This document shows positions 35,956 through 44,371 of a stretch of 64,000 nt of DNA, in pieces. Origin of the DNA: Sphingomonas phyllosphaerae (GTDB lineage Bacteria > Pseudomonadota > Alphaproteobacteria > Sphingomonadales > Sphingomonadaceae). A program made the translations under genes and the position numbers. The stretch is from assembly GCA_036946405.1 (NCBI GenBank), contig JAQIJC010000001.1:243501-307500 (forward strand). Direction: 5' to 3'. The notes beneath the pieces are model-generated. The model was given only the letters and a program-made list of their open reading frames with translations, made no database searches and was not told where the DNA came from. Within the stretch, counting starts at the first letter, position 1, and the number at the start of each line of letters is the position of its first letter.

Positions 35956-36755
35956 TGACCGACTCCGCATTGAACAAGGTCGCCAGCGACTTGCGTCCCG
36001 CAGCGCCGCTCCCGACGCTTCAGGAGGCCCGCCAGTTCGCCTGGTCGGTCGCGGAGGCGAAGCAGCGCGGCATCTATGGCTTCGACAGCCGCGATGTCCG
36101 CTCGCGTCCGTTCAACCTGCTTCGCTCGCGGCTCCTCAAGCTGCACCGGAACAAGGGCTGGCGGCTGTTCGGGATCGTTTCGGCCACTCCGGCGGTCGGC
36201 AAGTCGTTCGTCGCCACCAACCTGTCGGCGGCGCTGTCGCGGACACCGGGGATCGACACCACCCTGGTCGACCTCGATCTGCGTCGTGGCTCGGTCGCGA
36301 CCAATTTCGGGCTGACCGTCGAACGCGGGATGCGCGACTTCTTCGAAGGCACGGTGGCGTCGCTTGGCGACCTCGCGCTGCATCCGGAAGGCGAGCGGCT
36401 GGTGATCCTGCCGACCGACAATGCCCCGGCGCGCTCGGCCGAGTTGCTGTCGTCGCCGCGGATGGACGCGATGGTCGCGGCGATGCGCGCGCGCCCGACG
36501 CACAGCATCTTCCTGTGCGATCTGCCGCCGGTGTTCGCCAACGACGACGCGACGATCGTGACGACCAAGCTCGACGCCTACATCCTGATCGTCGAGGAAG
36601 GGCGGACCACGCGCAAGCAGATCCAGGACGCGCTGCACGTCCTCGATCAGGCACCCTGCGCGGGCGTCGTGCTCAACCGCTTCGACGGCGGTTTGCTGAC
36701 CGACAATTACGGCTACGGCTATGGCGCTGGCTACAGCGACTATTACAGCAAGTAA
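35955..36755 (+). CDS. CpsD/CapB-type tyrosine-protein kinase (separate BY-kinase)
   Basis: This 266-residue cytoplasmic ATPase has Walker A SATPAVGKSFVATNLS (Lys about 83), Walker A' TTLVDLDLRRG (about 102-112) and Walker B IFLCDLPPV. A tyrosine cluster forms the last residues (NYGYGYGAGYSDYYSK), the usual autophosphorylation tail. It pairs with the membrane activator encoded immediately upstream, to which it is coupled, and would gate EPS chain length by phosphorylation cycles. The first Walker A position is Ala rather than Gly, tolerated in the family. GTG 35952 is an alternative start. Confidence 0.9.
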   Translation: MTDSALNKVASDLRPAAPLPTLQEARQFAWSVAEAKQRGIYGFDSRDVRSRPFNLLRSRLLKLHRNKGWRLFGIVSATPAVGKSFVATNLSAALSRTPGIDTTLVDLDLRRGSVATNFGLTVERGMRDFFEGTVASLGDLALHPEGERLVILPTDNAPARSAELLSSPRMDAMVAAMRARPTHSIFLCDLPPVFANDDATIVTTKLDAYILIVEEGRTTRKQIQDALHVLDQAPCAGVVLNRFDGGLLTDNYGYGYGAGYSDYYSK

Positions 36756-36762
36756 CCCGGGT

Positions 36763-36787
36763 GGCGGGTGCCGATATGGCACCCGCC
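36763..36787. terminator. Hairpin between convergent genes, likely terminator
   Basis: A 10-base perfect stem (GGCGGGTGCC with GGCACCCGCC) and a 5-base loop (GATAT) lie eight bases after the kinase stop and just before the stop of the opposing DUF5694 gene. There is no T run, so intrinsic termination is only probable. Confidence 0.5.
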
Positions 36788-36791
36788 CCGT

Positions 36792-37877
36792 TCACCGCAG
36801 CACCTTCTCCGCATCGACCAACCGCACGTCGTGCATCTGGTTGAGATAGGCCTCGTAATAGCCTTTGTGCGAGGCGCCCACGATCGCCAGCATGCGCTTG
36901 CCTGAATGTAGCCCCAGCACGTCGCGGATATTGGCGACCATCCGCAGGTTGCGCGTCTCCCAATAGCCCAGATAGCTGCGCCCGAAGCGCTGCGGCGACG
37001 GCTCGACGAAGGTCGCCCCGAAATCGCTGCGATAGGCAAGGTCCTGCGCGCGCGGCGAATTATAGGCGCGATACAGCGCCATGACGCCGCCCGGCTGCGT
37101 CACGCCCGCCTCCAGCGGCTCGGAGAACGCCCGCCTCTCCTTCCCGACAGGATTGTCCCAGGCGCGGCCGATCGCTTCCTCCATGCCGGGGACGGGCGGC
37201 GGATCGGCGCTGTGGTCGTCGACCCCGTAGACACGCTCCAGCCCGAGCCGCACCGCCAGCGCGACCCCCACCCATTCTGTTTCGCCCGGCCGGCTCCAGC
37301 GGCGCGCGAGTTCGGCCATCATCGCGGCATCCAGCCCGTCGCCGACACGACGCTCGCCCTCCGGCAGCCGCAGCCATTGCACCAGCGCCGACGCGGGCTC
37401 GCCCGCCGCGAGGAACGATGCCGCCAACCGGCGTCGTTGCGCCGCGGTCGGGTCGGCGGGCCATGTCGCGAGCATCTGCTCCACCGCCACGTTCGCCGCG
37501 GGCACGTCGAGCCCGAGCGCCTTTCCCGCCGCGGACGGATCGGGGCAATAGGTTGCGACGGCGTCGGCGTAGCGCGATGGATAGCGCCGCAGCGTATCGC
37601 ACTGCAGTCCCGACAGGTCCTCGGTCGCGATCACCTCCGGCCGCCATGTCGCGAGCCGGTCGAGCAATGGGGTGAGTGCCTCGCGGCGCAGCGTCTTGAA
37701 CGAAGACAGATGCGCCGAACCGAGCACCAGGACTTGATTGAGCGGGCCGGGCGGTGGCCCCTTGAGCCGGTCGGGGCGGAAGCTCGGCCCATATTCCTGT
37801 GCGACCGCGGTGAACGGCAGGCTGCCCACCGCCAGCGCCGCCATGCCGCGCATCCATCGCCCCACGATCCGCATCAT
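36792..37877 (-). CDS. DUF5694 (TraB-like) exported protein
   Basis: This 361-residue protein has a signal peptide (GMAALAVGSLPFTAVAQ then EY). Its N-terminal VLVLGSAHLSSFK and C-terminal MLAIVGASHKGYYEAYLNQ carry the paired GxxH motifs of the TraB/TIKI-like superfamily to which DUF5694 proteins are related, with WRPEVIATEDLSG between. The family may be metal-dependent hydrolases but is uncharacterised. It lies inside the EPS locus between the kinase and the EpsD-type PPIase; whether it belongs functionally is unknown. Confidence 0.75.
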   Translation of the reverse strand: MMRIVGRWMRGMAALAVGSLPFTAVAQEYGPSFRPDRLKGPPPGPLNQVLVLGSAHLSSFKTLRREALTPLLDRLATWRPEVIATEDLSGLQCDTLRRYPSRYADAVATYCPDPSAAGKALGLDVPAANVAVEQMLATWPADPTAAQRRRLAASFLAAGEPASALVQWLRLPEGERRVGDGLDAAMMAELARRWSRPGETEWVGVALAVRLGLERVYGVDDHSADPPPVPGMEEAIGRAWDNPVGKERRAFSEPLEAGVTQPGGVMALYRAYNSPRAQDLAYRSDFGATFVEPSPQRFGRSYLGYWETRNLRMVANIRDVLGLHSGKRMLAIVGASHKGYYEAYLNQMHDVRLVDAEKVLR

Positions 37878-37979
37878 CCACCCCCGGATATTACCGAGGT
37901 GTGTTGTGCAGATAATACCCTTCGTCGCAAGTCGCTGATGTCGACGGGGCCGGCTTGACGACCGACCCCGTGGTCGAGG

Positions 37980-38831
37980 TTACTTCTTGGCCGCGCCGGC
38001 TGCCGGCGTCGCATTCGCCACCGGCGCATAACCCGGCTGATATTCGATCTTGGCGGTCGAGCGAAGCTGCTTCACCTGCTCCGACAGGCCGGTGCGGGCG
38101 TTCTGCTGGCGCAGCGCCGCCATCGCCGCCTTGCGCATGTCGTCCTGCGACATCTGCACCGGCTCGCGCCCGACGATGATGTTGGCATACAGCTTGCCGT
38201 TGGCCGGCAACACGAACGGCTCGGTAGCGGGCAGCGCGAAGATACGCTTCAGCGCCTCCGGCGGCACGCTGGCGGTGTCCAGACGACCGCTGGTGCGCGT
38301 GAACGGGATCTTCAGCCGCGTCAGCGTCGCCGCGACCGCGTCGAGCGAATGCGCATCCGCCAGCGGCGCCAGCGCCTTGGGGTCGGACGGCGCGTCGATC
38401 GCGATCTGCTGCAACGCCAGGATCTGGCGCTGTCCGAACTGATACGGGTTCTGCGCGATGAACGCGTCGACCGCGGCCTGGTCGGGCAGCTTCTGGCTGC
38501 CGGCCTGCCGCTCGGCGTTCATCGAAATCAGCAGTTCGTCGTTGAGGCGACGCTGGCGGCTCAGGAACTCCGGCGACTTGTCGACGCCGTTCTTGCGCGC
38601 GGCCTGCGCCAGCAGGCGGCGGTCGATCAGGCCCTGCAGTAATTGCTGGCGGGCCAGCTTCTGGTCGGCGCTGGGCGGCACGTTCGCCAACTGCAACTCG
38701 CCGTTCAACTCGCCGGCCGAAATCTCCTCGCCGTTCACCACCGCGACGCTCTGCCCGGTCGCCTTGCGATCGCAGGCGGTGGTCACGAGCGAAAGGGCGG
38801 TCACGGCCAGCAATGCACCACGCTTAAACAT
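37980..38831 (-). CDS. EpsD-type peptidyl-prolyl cis-trans isomerase lipoprotein
   Basis: This 283-residue protein begins MFKRGALLAVTALSLVTTAC, a lipoprotein signal with Cys20. A SurA-like N-terminal helical region follows (VAVVNGEEISAGELNGELQL, ARQQLLQGLIDRRLLAQAA) and then a parvulin-like portion that appears degenerate. Such EpsD-family isomerases accompany exosortase-linked EPS loci. GGGGGA lies close upstream of ATG 38831. It is divergent from the XrtV accessory gene. I infer a periplasmic chaperone for an EPS export or sorting component. Confidence 0.83.
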   Translation of the reverse strand: MFKRGALLAVTALSLVTTACDRKATGQSVAVVNGEEISAGELNGELQLANVPPSADQKLARQQLLQGLIDRRLLAQAARKNGVDKSPEFLSRQRRLNDELLISMNAERQAGSQKLPDQAAVDAFIAQNPYQFGQRQILALQQIAIDAPSDPKALAPLADAHSLDAVAATLTRLKIPFTRTSGRLDTASVPPEALKRIFALPATEPFVLPANGKLYANIIVGREPVQMSQDDMRKAAMAALRQQNARTGLSEQVKQLRSTAKIEYQPGYAPVANATPAAGAAKK

Positions 38832-38924
38832 AGGATTCCCCCTAAGAGACTTCGACATTGCGGCGTTACTAGCACCCGCTGAACAAATCCTGTAGTGCCT
38901 CGTGGCGGTAATTGGGAACCTTAC

Positions 38925-39173
38925 ATGGAAACGGTCTACGATTGGGTCACACTGGCCATCTTCGCCGGCCTCGTCGTGCTGTTTCTGCAGCGGTCGATGG
39001 CCGACGATCATCAGGATTCGATGCTCGCCTATCTCGCCGGCGCGGCCATGTGCGCGCTCGCCAATTACCTTGGCAACGAAGGACATGACCTGTTGGCCAG
39101 CCTGCTGATCGTCGCCAATCTCGCCTTTATCCTGCTGGTCCTCAAGCCGATCGAACTGCCGCGCCGTTCCTGA
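38925..39173 (+). CDS. XrtV sorting system accessory protein
   Basis: This 82-residue protein starts METVYDWVTLAIFAGLVVLF and has a second hydrophobic pair (MLAYLAGAAMCALANYLG, LLASLLIVANLAFILLVL), so it is a small three-helix membrane protein. Sequence and position next to EpsI and the exosortase match the accessory protein of exosortase V systems. The ATG at 38925 was preferred over the frame's earlier GTG because it begins the conserved ETVYDW stretch. It is convergent with epsI. Its mechanistic role is not known. Confidence 0.8.
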   Translation: METVYDWVTLAIFAGLVVLFLQRSMADDHQDSMLAYLAGAAMCALANYLGNEGHDLLASLLIVANLAFILLVLKPIELPRRS

Positions 39174-39178
39174 CGGCG

Positions 39179-39204
39179 CGACGCGCGCGGATCAGCGCGC
39201 GTCG
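39179..39204. terminator. Hairpin between convergent XrtV accessory and epsI genes
   Basis: A 10-base perfect stem (CGACGCGCGC with GCGCGCGTCG) with loop GGATCA spans the short gap and the last codons of epsI. A terminator role is inferred from position; there is no T tract. Confidence 0.4.
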
Positions 39205-39893
39205 ATGTCGAGGAAGCGGCGCACGTCGGCGGGCACCGAGGCGAACATCGCCTGCACGAAGCTCGTCAGCGCCGCGATCCCTGCCTCGCGATCCGGCGTC
39301 AGCGCCGATACGCGCACCAGCACCGCATCGGGCACATCGCCCTTCAGATTGGCGCGCGCCACCGACCAGCGTTGCCGCGCCCAGGTCAGCGGCATGTCCT
39401 CGCCGACGCGGGTCCAGTAGAGCAGCTGTTCGGTGCGGTCGTCGGCGTTCGCGGTGATCGCGGTCGTCTCCAGCCGGCTCCCCGGCAGCGCAACCGGCAG
39501 CACGCTGCGATGCGACAGCGTGAAGCCGCCGGCCGGATAGCAATATTCCGGGCGGTGAACCTGCAACACCCCGGTCTGCCCGCCGCTCTGCGCGATCAAC
39601 AGCATGATCGGCAACGCGTTCGGCGCGACATAGACGCGCGTCATGAGCTGCGAATACAGCGCGTCCTTGAGCTGATCGGCGGGGGGCACCACCAATCCGC
39701 TCTTTGAATAGAATTCCCATGCGCCGATCCGGTGCGGGATCAGCTTGTCGATCTTGCGGTCGCCGAGCAGATCGATGTGGTGCCGCGGCACGCGGGCCAC
39801 CGCGGCGCCCGCCGTCAGCAGGAACGCCCCGCCCAGCAACGCCTGACGGCGGCTGATCGAAGGCCGGTCCGGCGCGTGCTCAGTCGTGGTCAT
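39192..39893 (-). CDS. epsI: EpsI family exosortase-associated protein
   Basis: This 233-residue protein has an N-terminal twin-arginine-like segment (SISRRQALLGGAFLLTAGAA). The EpsI domain follows, with IPHRIGAWEFYSKSGLVVPP, MLLIAQSGGQTGVLQVHRPE then YCYPAGGFTL, and a C-terminal helical part. EpsI proteins are fused to, or encoded beside, exosortases and are required for EPS or protein export in those systems. ATG 39893 overlaps the end of the exosortase gene by 14 bases, so the two are coupled. The exact biochemical role is unknown. Confidence 0.88.
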   Translation of the reverse strand: MTTTEHAPDRPSISRRQALLGGAFLLTAGAAVARVPRHHIDLLGDRKIDKLIPHRIGAWEFYSKSGLVVPPADQLKDALYSQLMTRVYVAPNALPIMLLIAQSGGQTGVLQVHRPEYCYPAGGFTLSHRSVLPVALPGSRLETTAITANADDRTEQLLYWTRVGEDMPLTWARQRWSVARANLKGDVPDAVLVRVSALTPDREAGIAALTSFVQAMFASVPADVRRFLDIDAR

Positions 39894-40806
39894 GGCCGTT
39901 CCCCAGGGCACGGCGCAACGGCGCCGCCAGCCCGTCTATCGCGAAGATCGTCAGCACCGAGATCAGGAACATCACCAGTCCGGCGAAGTCGTGCGCAAAG
40001 CCCTGCGCTGCGGCGTCACCGAAATAATAGGTGATGAGGATCAACAGGATGACGCGAACAAAATTGGCGAACACCGCGATCGGGATGATCGTCAGCATCA
40101 ACAGCGCGCTATAGCGCCAGTTCGCGTGATGCCGGACGTAGATGTAGAACAGACAGATCGCGGTCAGGCTGATGATCGAGTTGAGCCCGGCACAGGCGGC
40201 GGCGACCAGCAGATCGTATTGCGCGATCTGGATCGACACGCCCGAGCTGCCGATGGGATAGCCCAGCGCATAGAGCAGGTTCACGGCCTGTTCGGAGATC
40301 GCGATCTTGATCGGCTGGGTAATGACCGCAACCGCCTGATCCGGCGGCGGAAAGACGAACCCGAGGTAGAAGAGCGGGAACCACAATTCGCGCAGCACCC
40401 GGCCGCCGAAGATCAGGTAACCCGCGCCCAGCAGCGCGCCGTAGAAGGCGAAACCCTCGACCTCGATGATGCCGGTGATGTGCGCGAGCAGATAGGCGAG
40501 CAGACACAAGGCGACGAACGCGCCGCCCAGCAACGCATTGCCCGGTGTGCGCAACCGCAATGCCCCCGGCACCTCGCGCCACATCAGCCACAATCCGGTC
40601 GCCAGCACCAGCGGGCCGTGCCCGCCCTGTTCGGTCGACCAGCTGACGCGCGCGACGGTGAGCATCGTCGGGATCCCCAGCGCGACGATCCCGGCGATCA
40701 GCAGCCACGCCGCCGCCGACAGCTTCGGCCACCGCAACGTCACGGCGCGGCGTCGCGACGGCTTGCGGTCCGCGGTTTCCCATGTTCCGACGGCTTCGTT
40801 ATTCAC
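39880..40806 (-). CDS. xrtV: Exosortase V (XrtV-type transpeptidase)
   Basis: This 308-residue inner-membrane cysteine protease/transpeptidase has about eight helices. The exosortase catalytic triad is visible as Cys205 (AAACAGLNSIISL), Arg251 (ANFVRVILLI) and His272 (GFAHDFAGLVMF). It should cleave C-terminal PEP-type sorting signals such as that of the protein at 27333-27869. The V-type assignment rests on the neighbouring small accessory protein and the PEPxxWA substrate rather than on a profile search. It is divergent from the GT2 gene at 41065, sharing an upstream region of about 260 bases. Confidence 0.9.
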   Translation of the reverse strand: MNNEAVGTWETADRKPSRRRAVTLRWPKLSAAAWLLIAGIVALGIPTMLTVARVSWSTEQGGHGPLVLATGLWLMWREVPGALRLRTPGNALLGGAFVALCLLAYLLAHITGIIEVEGFAFYGALLGAGYLIFGGRVLRELWFPLFYLGFVFPPPDQAVAVITQPIKIAISEQAVNLLYALGYPIGSSGVSIQIAQYDLLVAAACAGLNSIISLTAICLFYIYVRHHANWRYSALLMLTIIPIAVFANFVRVILLILITYYFGDAAAQGFAHDFAGLVMFLISVLTIFAIDGLAAPLRRALGNGHDHD

Positions 40807-41064
40807 CTTGTCTGCTTCCGACGCGCGGGCACAATCCTGGCTGGCACCGGCGCCCCATCCGGCTTGGACCTTCTAGACACTCCACCCCTCCGCCGCAACA
40901 CACGCGACGTCGCGACCCGAGGTCGCGCTTCCCGTCGCGGGACGCAGGGCTATGGCGCTATCTTCCTCAAGGTCCGGTAAACTGTTGCCGTGGCATGGCG
41001 GTCGGCGGCGCGACCGCCTACACGCGGACGCCAGAGGCTTGGCACGGGCAGCGGGGATACGGCT

Positions 41065-42237
41065 ATGGAGGTGATCGCGACGATCGTGGCGGTGGCGCTC
41101 GTCACCCCGCTGGCGGTGCTGACCGCGACCTTCGCGATCGAGGTACTCGCCGGGCTGCGTGCGATGCGTGCGGGCGAGGTCACCGGCGGCGGCGCGCCGG
41201 TCGTGATCGTCATGCCCGCCAACGACGAGGCCGCGGTCATCACCCGCACGCTGACGTTGCTCGCCGCCGAACTGCCCGATGGCTTCCGCGTGCTGGTGGT
41301 CGCCGACAATTGCACCGACGATACCGCCGCGCTTGCCGAGCAGGCCGGTGCCGAGGTCTTGCGCCGCGACGACGCCGTACACCGCGGCAAGGGCTTTGCG
41401 CTCGCCCATGCACGCGATCATCTCGCCACGTCGGACAGCCCGTGCGCGGTCGCGGTCGTCCTCGATGCCGATTGCACGATCGATCGCGGATCGCTGACCG
41501 CGCTGGCCGCCGCCGCGCGGGCGGCGCCGGCACAGGCCAGCTACCTCATGCAGCCCGAGCGCGACGCCGCGCCGATGGTGCAGGTGTCGAACTTCGCCTT
41601 CGCGATCAAGAATCTCGTTCGGCAGCGCGGGCTGCAGCGGCTGTCGGGCCGGGTCAACCTGACCGGCACCGGCATGGCCTTTCCCTGGCCGGTCTTTCGC
41701 GATGCGCCGCTGGCCACCGACGATATCGTCGAGGATCTCGCGCTCGGGCTCGACCTGGCGCGGCGCGGCACCCCGCCGCGCTTCGCCGCGGGGGCGACGG
41801 TATGGAGCGCCGCGAGCAGCGCGGAAGGCACGCTCAAGCAGCGGACGCGCTGGGAGGGCGGCTTCATCGCCACCTCGCGCCGCCATGCCTTGCCTGCGAT
41901 CGCTGCCGGGCTGCGCGCCGCCAACCCCCGCGCGATCTGGGCCGGGCTGAGCCTCGCGGTGCCGCCGCTCACGCTCTTGTTGCTGCTCGACATCGTCGGG
42001 CTGGTCGCGCTCGGCGTCCTGACGCTGCTCGGCGGCGCGGCGTGGCCGGCGTTCCTGCTCGGCGCGTTGCTGCTGCTCGCGCTCGCCGCCCTGATCGCAG
42101 CGTGGGCGCGGGTCGGACGGCCGTTCCTGACCGGTGCGGCGGCGGTGCGGCTGCCGCTCTATATCCTGTGGAAGATCCCGCTCTACCTGGGGCTCGCGCG
42201 CAAGCGCCCGACCGACTGGCTGCGCGCCGGCCGCTAG
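41065..42237 (+). CDS. Membrane glycosyltransferase family 2
   Basis: This 390-residue GT-A protein has an N-terminal helix, then VVIVMPANDEAAVITRTL, VVADNCTDDTAALAEQ, AVVLDADCTIDRGSL (DxD-like) and DDIVEDLALGLDLARRG with TRWEGGF near the acceptor site. Two or three C-terminal hydrophobic segments (LTLLLLLDIVGLVALGVLTL and on) anchor it. It adds a sugar to the lipid-linked repeat on the cytoplasmic face. ATG 41065 follows GGGGA; the upstream frame is not family-like. Its stop shares a CTAG with the stop of the convergent acyltransferase gene. Confidence 0.88.
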   Translation: MEVIATIVAVALVTPLAVLTATFAIEVLAGLRAMRAGEVTGGGAPVVIVMPANDEAAVITRTLTLLAAELPDGFRVLVVADNCTDDTAALAEQAGAEVLRRDDAVHRGKGFALAHARDHLATSDSPCAVAVVLDADCTIDRGSLTALAAAARAAPAQASYLMQPERDAAPMVQVSNFAFAIKNLVRQRGLQRLSGRVNLTGTGMAFPWPVFRDAPLATDDIVEDLALGLDLARRGTPPRFAAGATVWSAASSAEGTLKQRTRWEGGFIATSRRHALPAIAAGLRAANPRAIWAGLSLAVPPLTLLLLLDIVGLVALGVLTLLGGAAWPAFLLGALLLLALAALIAAWARVGRPFLTGAAAVRLPLYILWKIPLYLGLARKRPTDWLRAGR

Positions 42238-43208
42238 ATGGCGGCAGGCACACGCCGCCTTTCGAGCCGCTTGCCGAGCGCGATCATCGGATGCTCGAAG
42301 CGGAAGGTCGACAGATGCGCTGCGGCGAAGGTCGCGGCGAACAGCAACGGGCGCTTGGCGTATTTCACCAGCGTGTCGCCACTGCCCAGCCATGTCGCCG
42401 TCAGCATCCCGTGGAATACGTACACCGCATAGGAAACCTCGGCGATATAGCGCGCCGTTCGTGAGGCGAAGAGCGCGCGCATCCAGCGCGGCGCTGCGAC
42501 GATCGACGTCCCGACGGCCGCCGCCGCGAGATAGGGCCGCAGGTAGTTGAGCGCCCCGCTTCGCTCGTTAGCCGCCGCCACCGTCAGCACGAACAGCGCC
42601 AGCGGCAGCCACGCCGGCACCGCCCGCCGCACCGGCGTCGCCGCCAGCCGCGCATGGAGCAGCGCCAGCGTCGCGCCGGCGAGGATTTCGTCGATACGCT
42701 GCCACGTGTAGTTGCTCATCAGCGCGCCGTCCGCGACGCGCCCCAGCGTCACCGCGACGCACAGCGCCGGGAGCACCCACAGCCCCCGCGAACCCGCCAG
42801 CGCGACGATCACCGCGACCGTCAGGTAGAATTGCACCTCGACGCACAGGCTCCACAGATGCTCCCCGCCGTGCATCAGCCGTACCGGCGGCAGATTGGCG
42901 ACGAACAGCAGATTGGCGAGCATCGTCTGCAGGTCGGCGCGCGTCGCGATCGTCAGGATCAGCATCGCCAGCCACGCCAACGGCACGATGCGGAACAGCC
43001 GTCGGATCAGGAAGGCGCGGACATCGGGCCGATGCAGCATGAATTGCGTGATCAGGAACCCCGACAGCGTGAAGAACAGCGCCATGCCGGCCCCCGCCAC
43101 CGCCGCATTCATGCTCCAGCGATGCGGGCCGAGCGGCAGCAGGTGTCCGGCCAGCACCATCAGGATGCTGAGCGCGCGCCAGCCGTCGAGGATCGGAATC
43201 CGCTGCAT
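42234..43208 (-). CDS. Acyltransferase family 3 (EPS O-acyltransferase)
   Basis: This 324-residue protein has about ten membrane helices. The family signature starts IPILDGWRALSILMVLAGHL, followed by FFTLSGFLITQFML, FLIRRLFRIVPLAWLAM and HLWSLCVEVQFYL, and YVFHGMLTA near the end. Such proteins transfer acetyl or other acyl groups to surface polysaccharides. ATG 43208 (MQRIPILDG) matches usual N-termini; an upstream ATG at 43262 adds 18 residues. It probably decorates the EPS made by this locus. Confidence 0.9.
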   Translation of the reverse strand: MQRIPILDGWRALSILMVLAGHLLPLGPHRWSMNAAVAGAGMALFFTLSGFLITQFMLHRPDVRAFLIRRLFRIVPLAWLAMLILTIATRADLQTMLANLLFVANLPPVRLMHGGEHLWSLCVEVQFYLTVAVIVALAGSRGLWVLPALCVAVTLGRVADGALMSNYTWQRIDEILAGATLALLHARLAATPVRRAVPAWLPLALFVLTVAAANERSGALNYLRPYLAAAAVGTSIVAAPRWMRALFASRTARYIAEVSYAVYVFHGMLTATWLGSGDTLVKYAKRPLLFAATFAAAHLSTFRFEHPMIALGKRLERRRVPAAI

Positions 43209-43331
43209 AACCGTGTTCCATATCAGTGTTTGCGAAAGGCGTAACGCCTCCTTAGTAGCCATGCCCTAACGCTTTGCGCGCGACGCCGCCCGGCGCTCGC
43301 GAGCGGGCGACAAGCAGGGGATTGGTGCCGG

Positions 43332-44288
43332 ATGGCGCGGAATTATCAGTCACGTAAGCGTATTCTGGTCACCGGGGGCGCCGGCTTCCTGGGATCGCAT
43401 CTGATCGACCGGCTGCTGGAACGCGGCGACGAGGTGGTGTGCGTCGACAATCTGTTCACCGGTGCCAAGCGCAACATCGAGCATCTTCACAGCAACCCGC
43501 GCTTCGAATTCATGCGCCACGACGTCTGCTTCTCGCTCTACGTCGAGGTCGACGAGATCTACAATCTCGCCTGCCCGGCCTCGCCGATCCATTACCAGCA
43601 CGATCCGGTGCAGACGACCAAGACCAGCGTGATCGGTGCGATCAACATGCTCGGGCTGGCGAAGCGGCTGAAGTGCAAGATCTTCCAGGCCTCGACCAGC
43701 GAGGTCTATGGCGATCCGCACGTCCATCCCCAGACCGAGGATTATTGGGGCAACGTCAATCCGATCGGCATCCGCTCCTGCTATGACGAGGGCAAGCGCT
43801 GCGCGGAGACGTTGTTCTTCGACTATCACCGCCAGCTCGGCGTCGAGGTGAAGGTCGCGCGCATCTTCAACACCTACGGCCCGCGGATGCACCCGGCGGA
43901 CGGCCGCGTCGTTTCGAACTTCATCATGCAGGCGCTCAGGGACGAGCCGATCACGATGTACGGCGACGGATCGCAGACGCGCAGCTTCTGCTACCGCGAC
44001 GATCTGGTCGAGGGCTTCCTGCGCCTGATGGATACGGCCCCGGACGTCACCGGCCCGGTCAACATCGGCAACCCCAATGAGTTCACGATCCGCGAACTCG
44101 CCGAGCTGGTGATCGAGTTGACCGGCTCGCGCTCGACGCTCGCCTATCGCCCGCTGCCGCAGGACGATCCGATGCAGCGCCAGCCCAACATCAGCGTCGC
44201 GCGCGACACGCTCGGCTGGGAGCCCAAGGTGCAGCTGCGCGAGGGGCTGGAGCGCACGATCGACTATTTCCGCAACTTCGTTAGCTGA
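43332..44288 (+). CDS. uxs: UDP-glucuronate decarboxylase (UDP-xylose synthase)
   Basis: This 318-residue short-chain dehydrogenase converts UDP-glucuronate to UDP-xylose. The NAD-binding [15 protein letters not shown], the family-specific [35 protein letters not shown] and the catalytic YDEGKR (YxxxK) within [13 protein letters not shown] all match UXS. Further along, [20 protein letters not shown] is also diagnostic. It is cytoplasmic and supplies xylose (or arabinose after epimerisation) for the EPS. UDP-glucose dehydrogenase is not in the window. Confidence 0.94.
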   Translation: MARNYQSRKRILVTGGAGFLGSHLIDRLLERGDEVVCVDNLFTGAKRNIEHLHSNPRFEFMRHDVCFSLYVEVDEIYNLACPASPIHYQHDPVQTTKTSVIGAINMLGLAKRLKCKIFQASTSEVYGDPHVHPQTEDYWGNVNPIGIRSCYDEGKRCAETLFFDYHRQLGVEVKVARIFNTYGPRMHPADGRVVSNFIMQALRDEPITMYGDGSQTRSFCYRDDLVEGFLRLMDTAPDVTGPVNIGNPNEFTIRELAELVIELTGSRSTLAYRPLPQDDPMQRQPNISVARDTLGWEPKVQLREGLERTIDYFRNFVS

Positions 44289-44296
44289 CCACCACA

Positions 44297-44371
44297 TCAT
44301 TGCGAGCGTAGCGAAGCAATCCAGGGCCGGATCAGGAGGCCCTGGATTGTTTCGCTACGCTCGCAATGATG
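44297..44371. repeat. Palindromic repeat overlapping a glycosyltransferase gene end
   Basis: The left arm TCATTGCGAGCGTAGCGAAG continues CAATCCAGGGCC; the right arm is its reverse complement with one mismatch, around a spacer of about 10 bases. The right arm encodes the last residues (TSSLRA) and the stop of the GT4 gene at 44355-45461. Confidence 0.8.
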
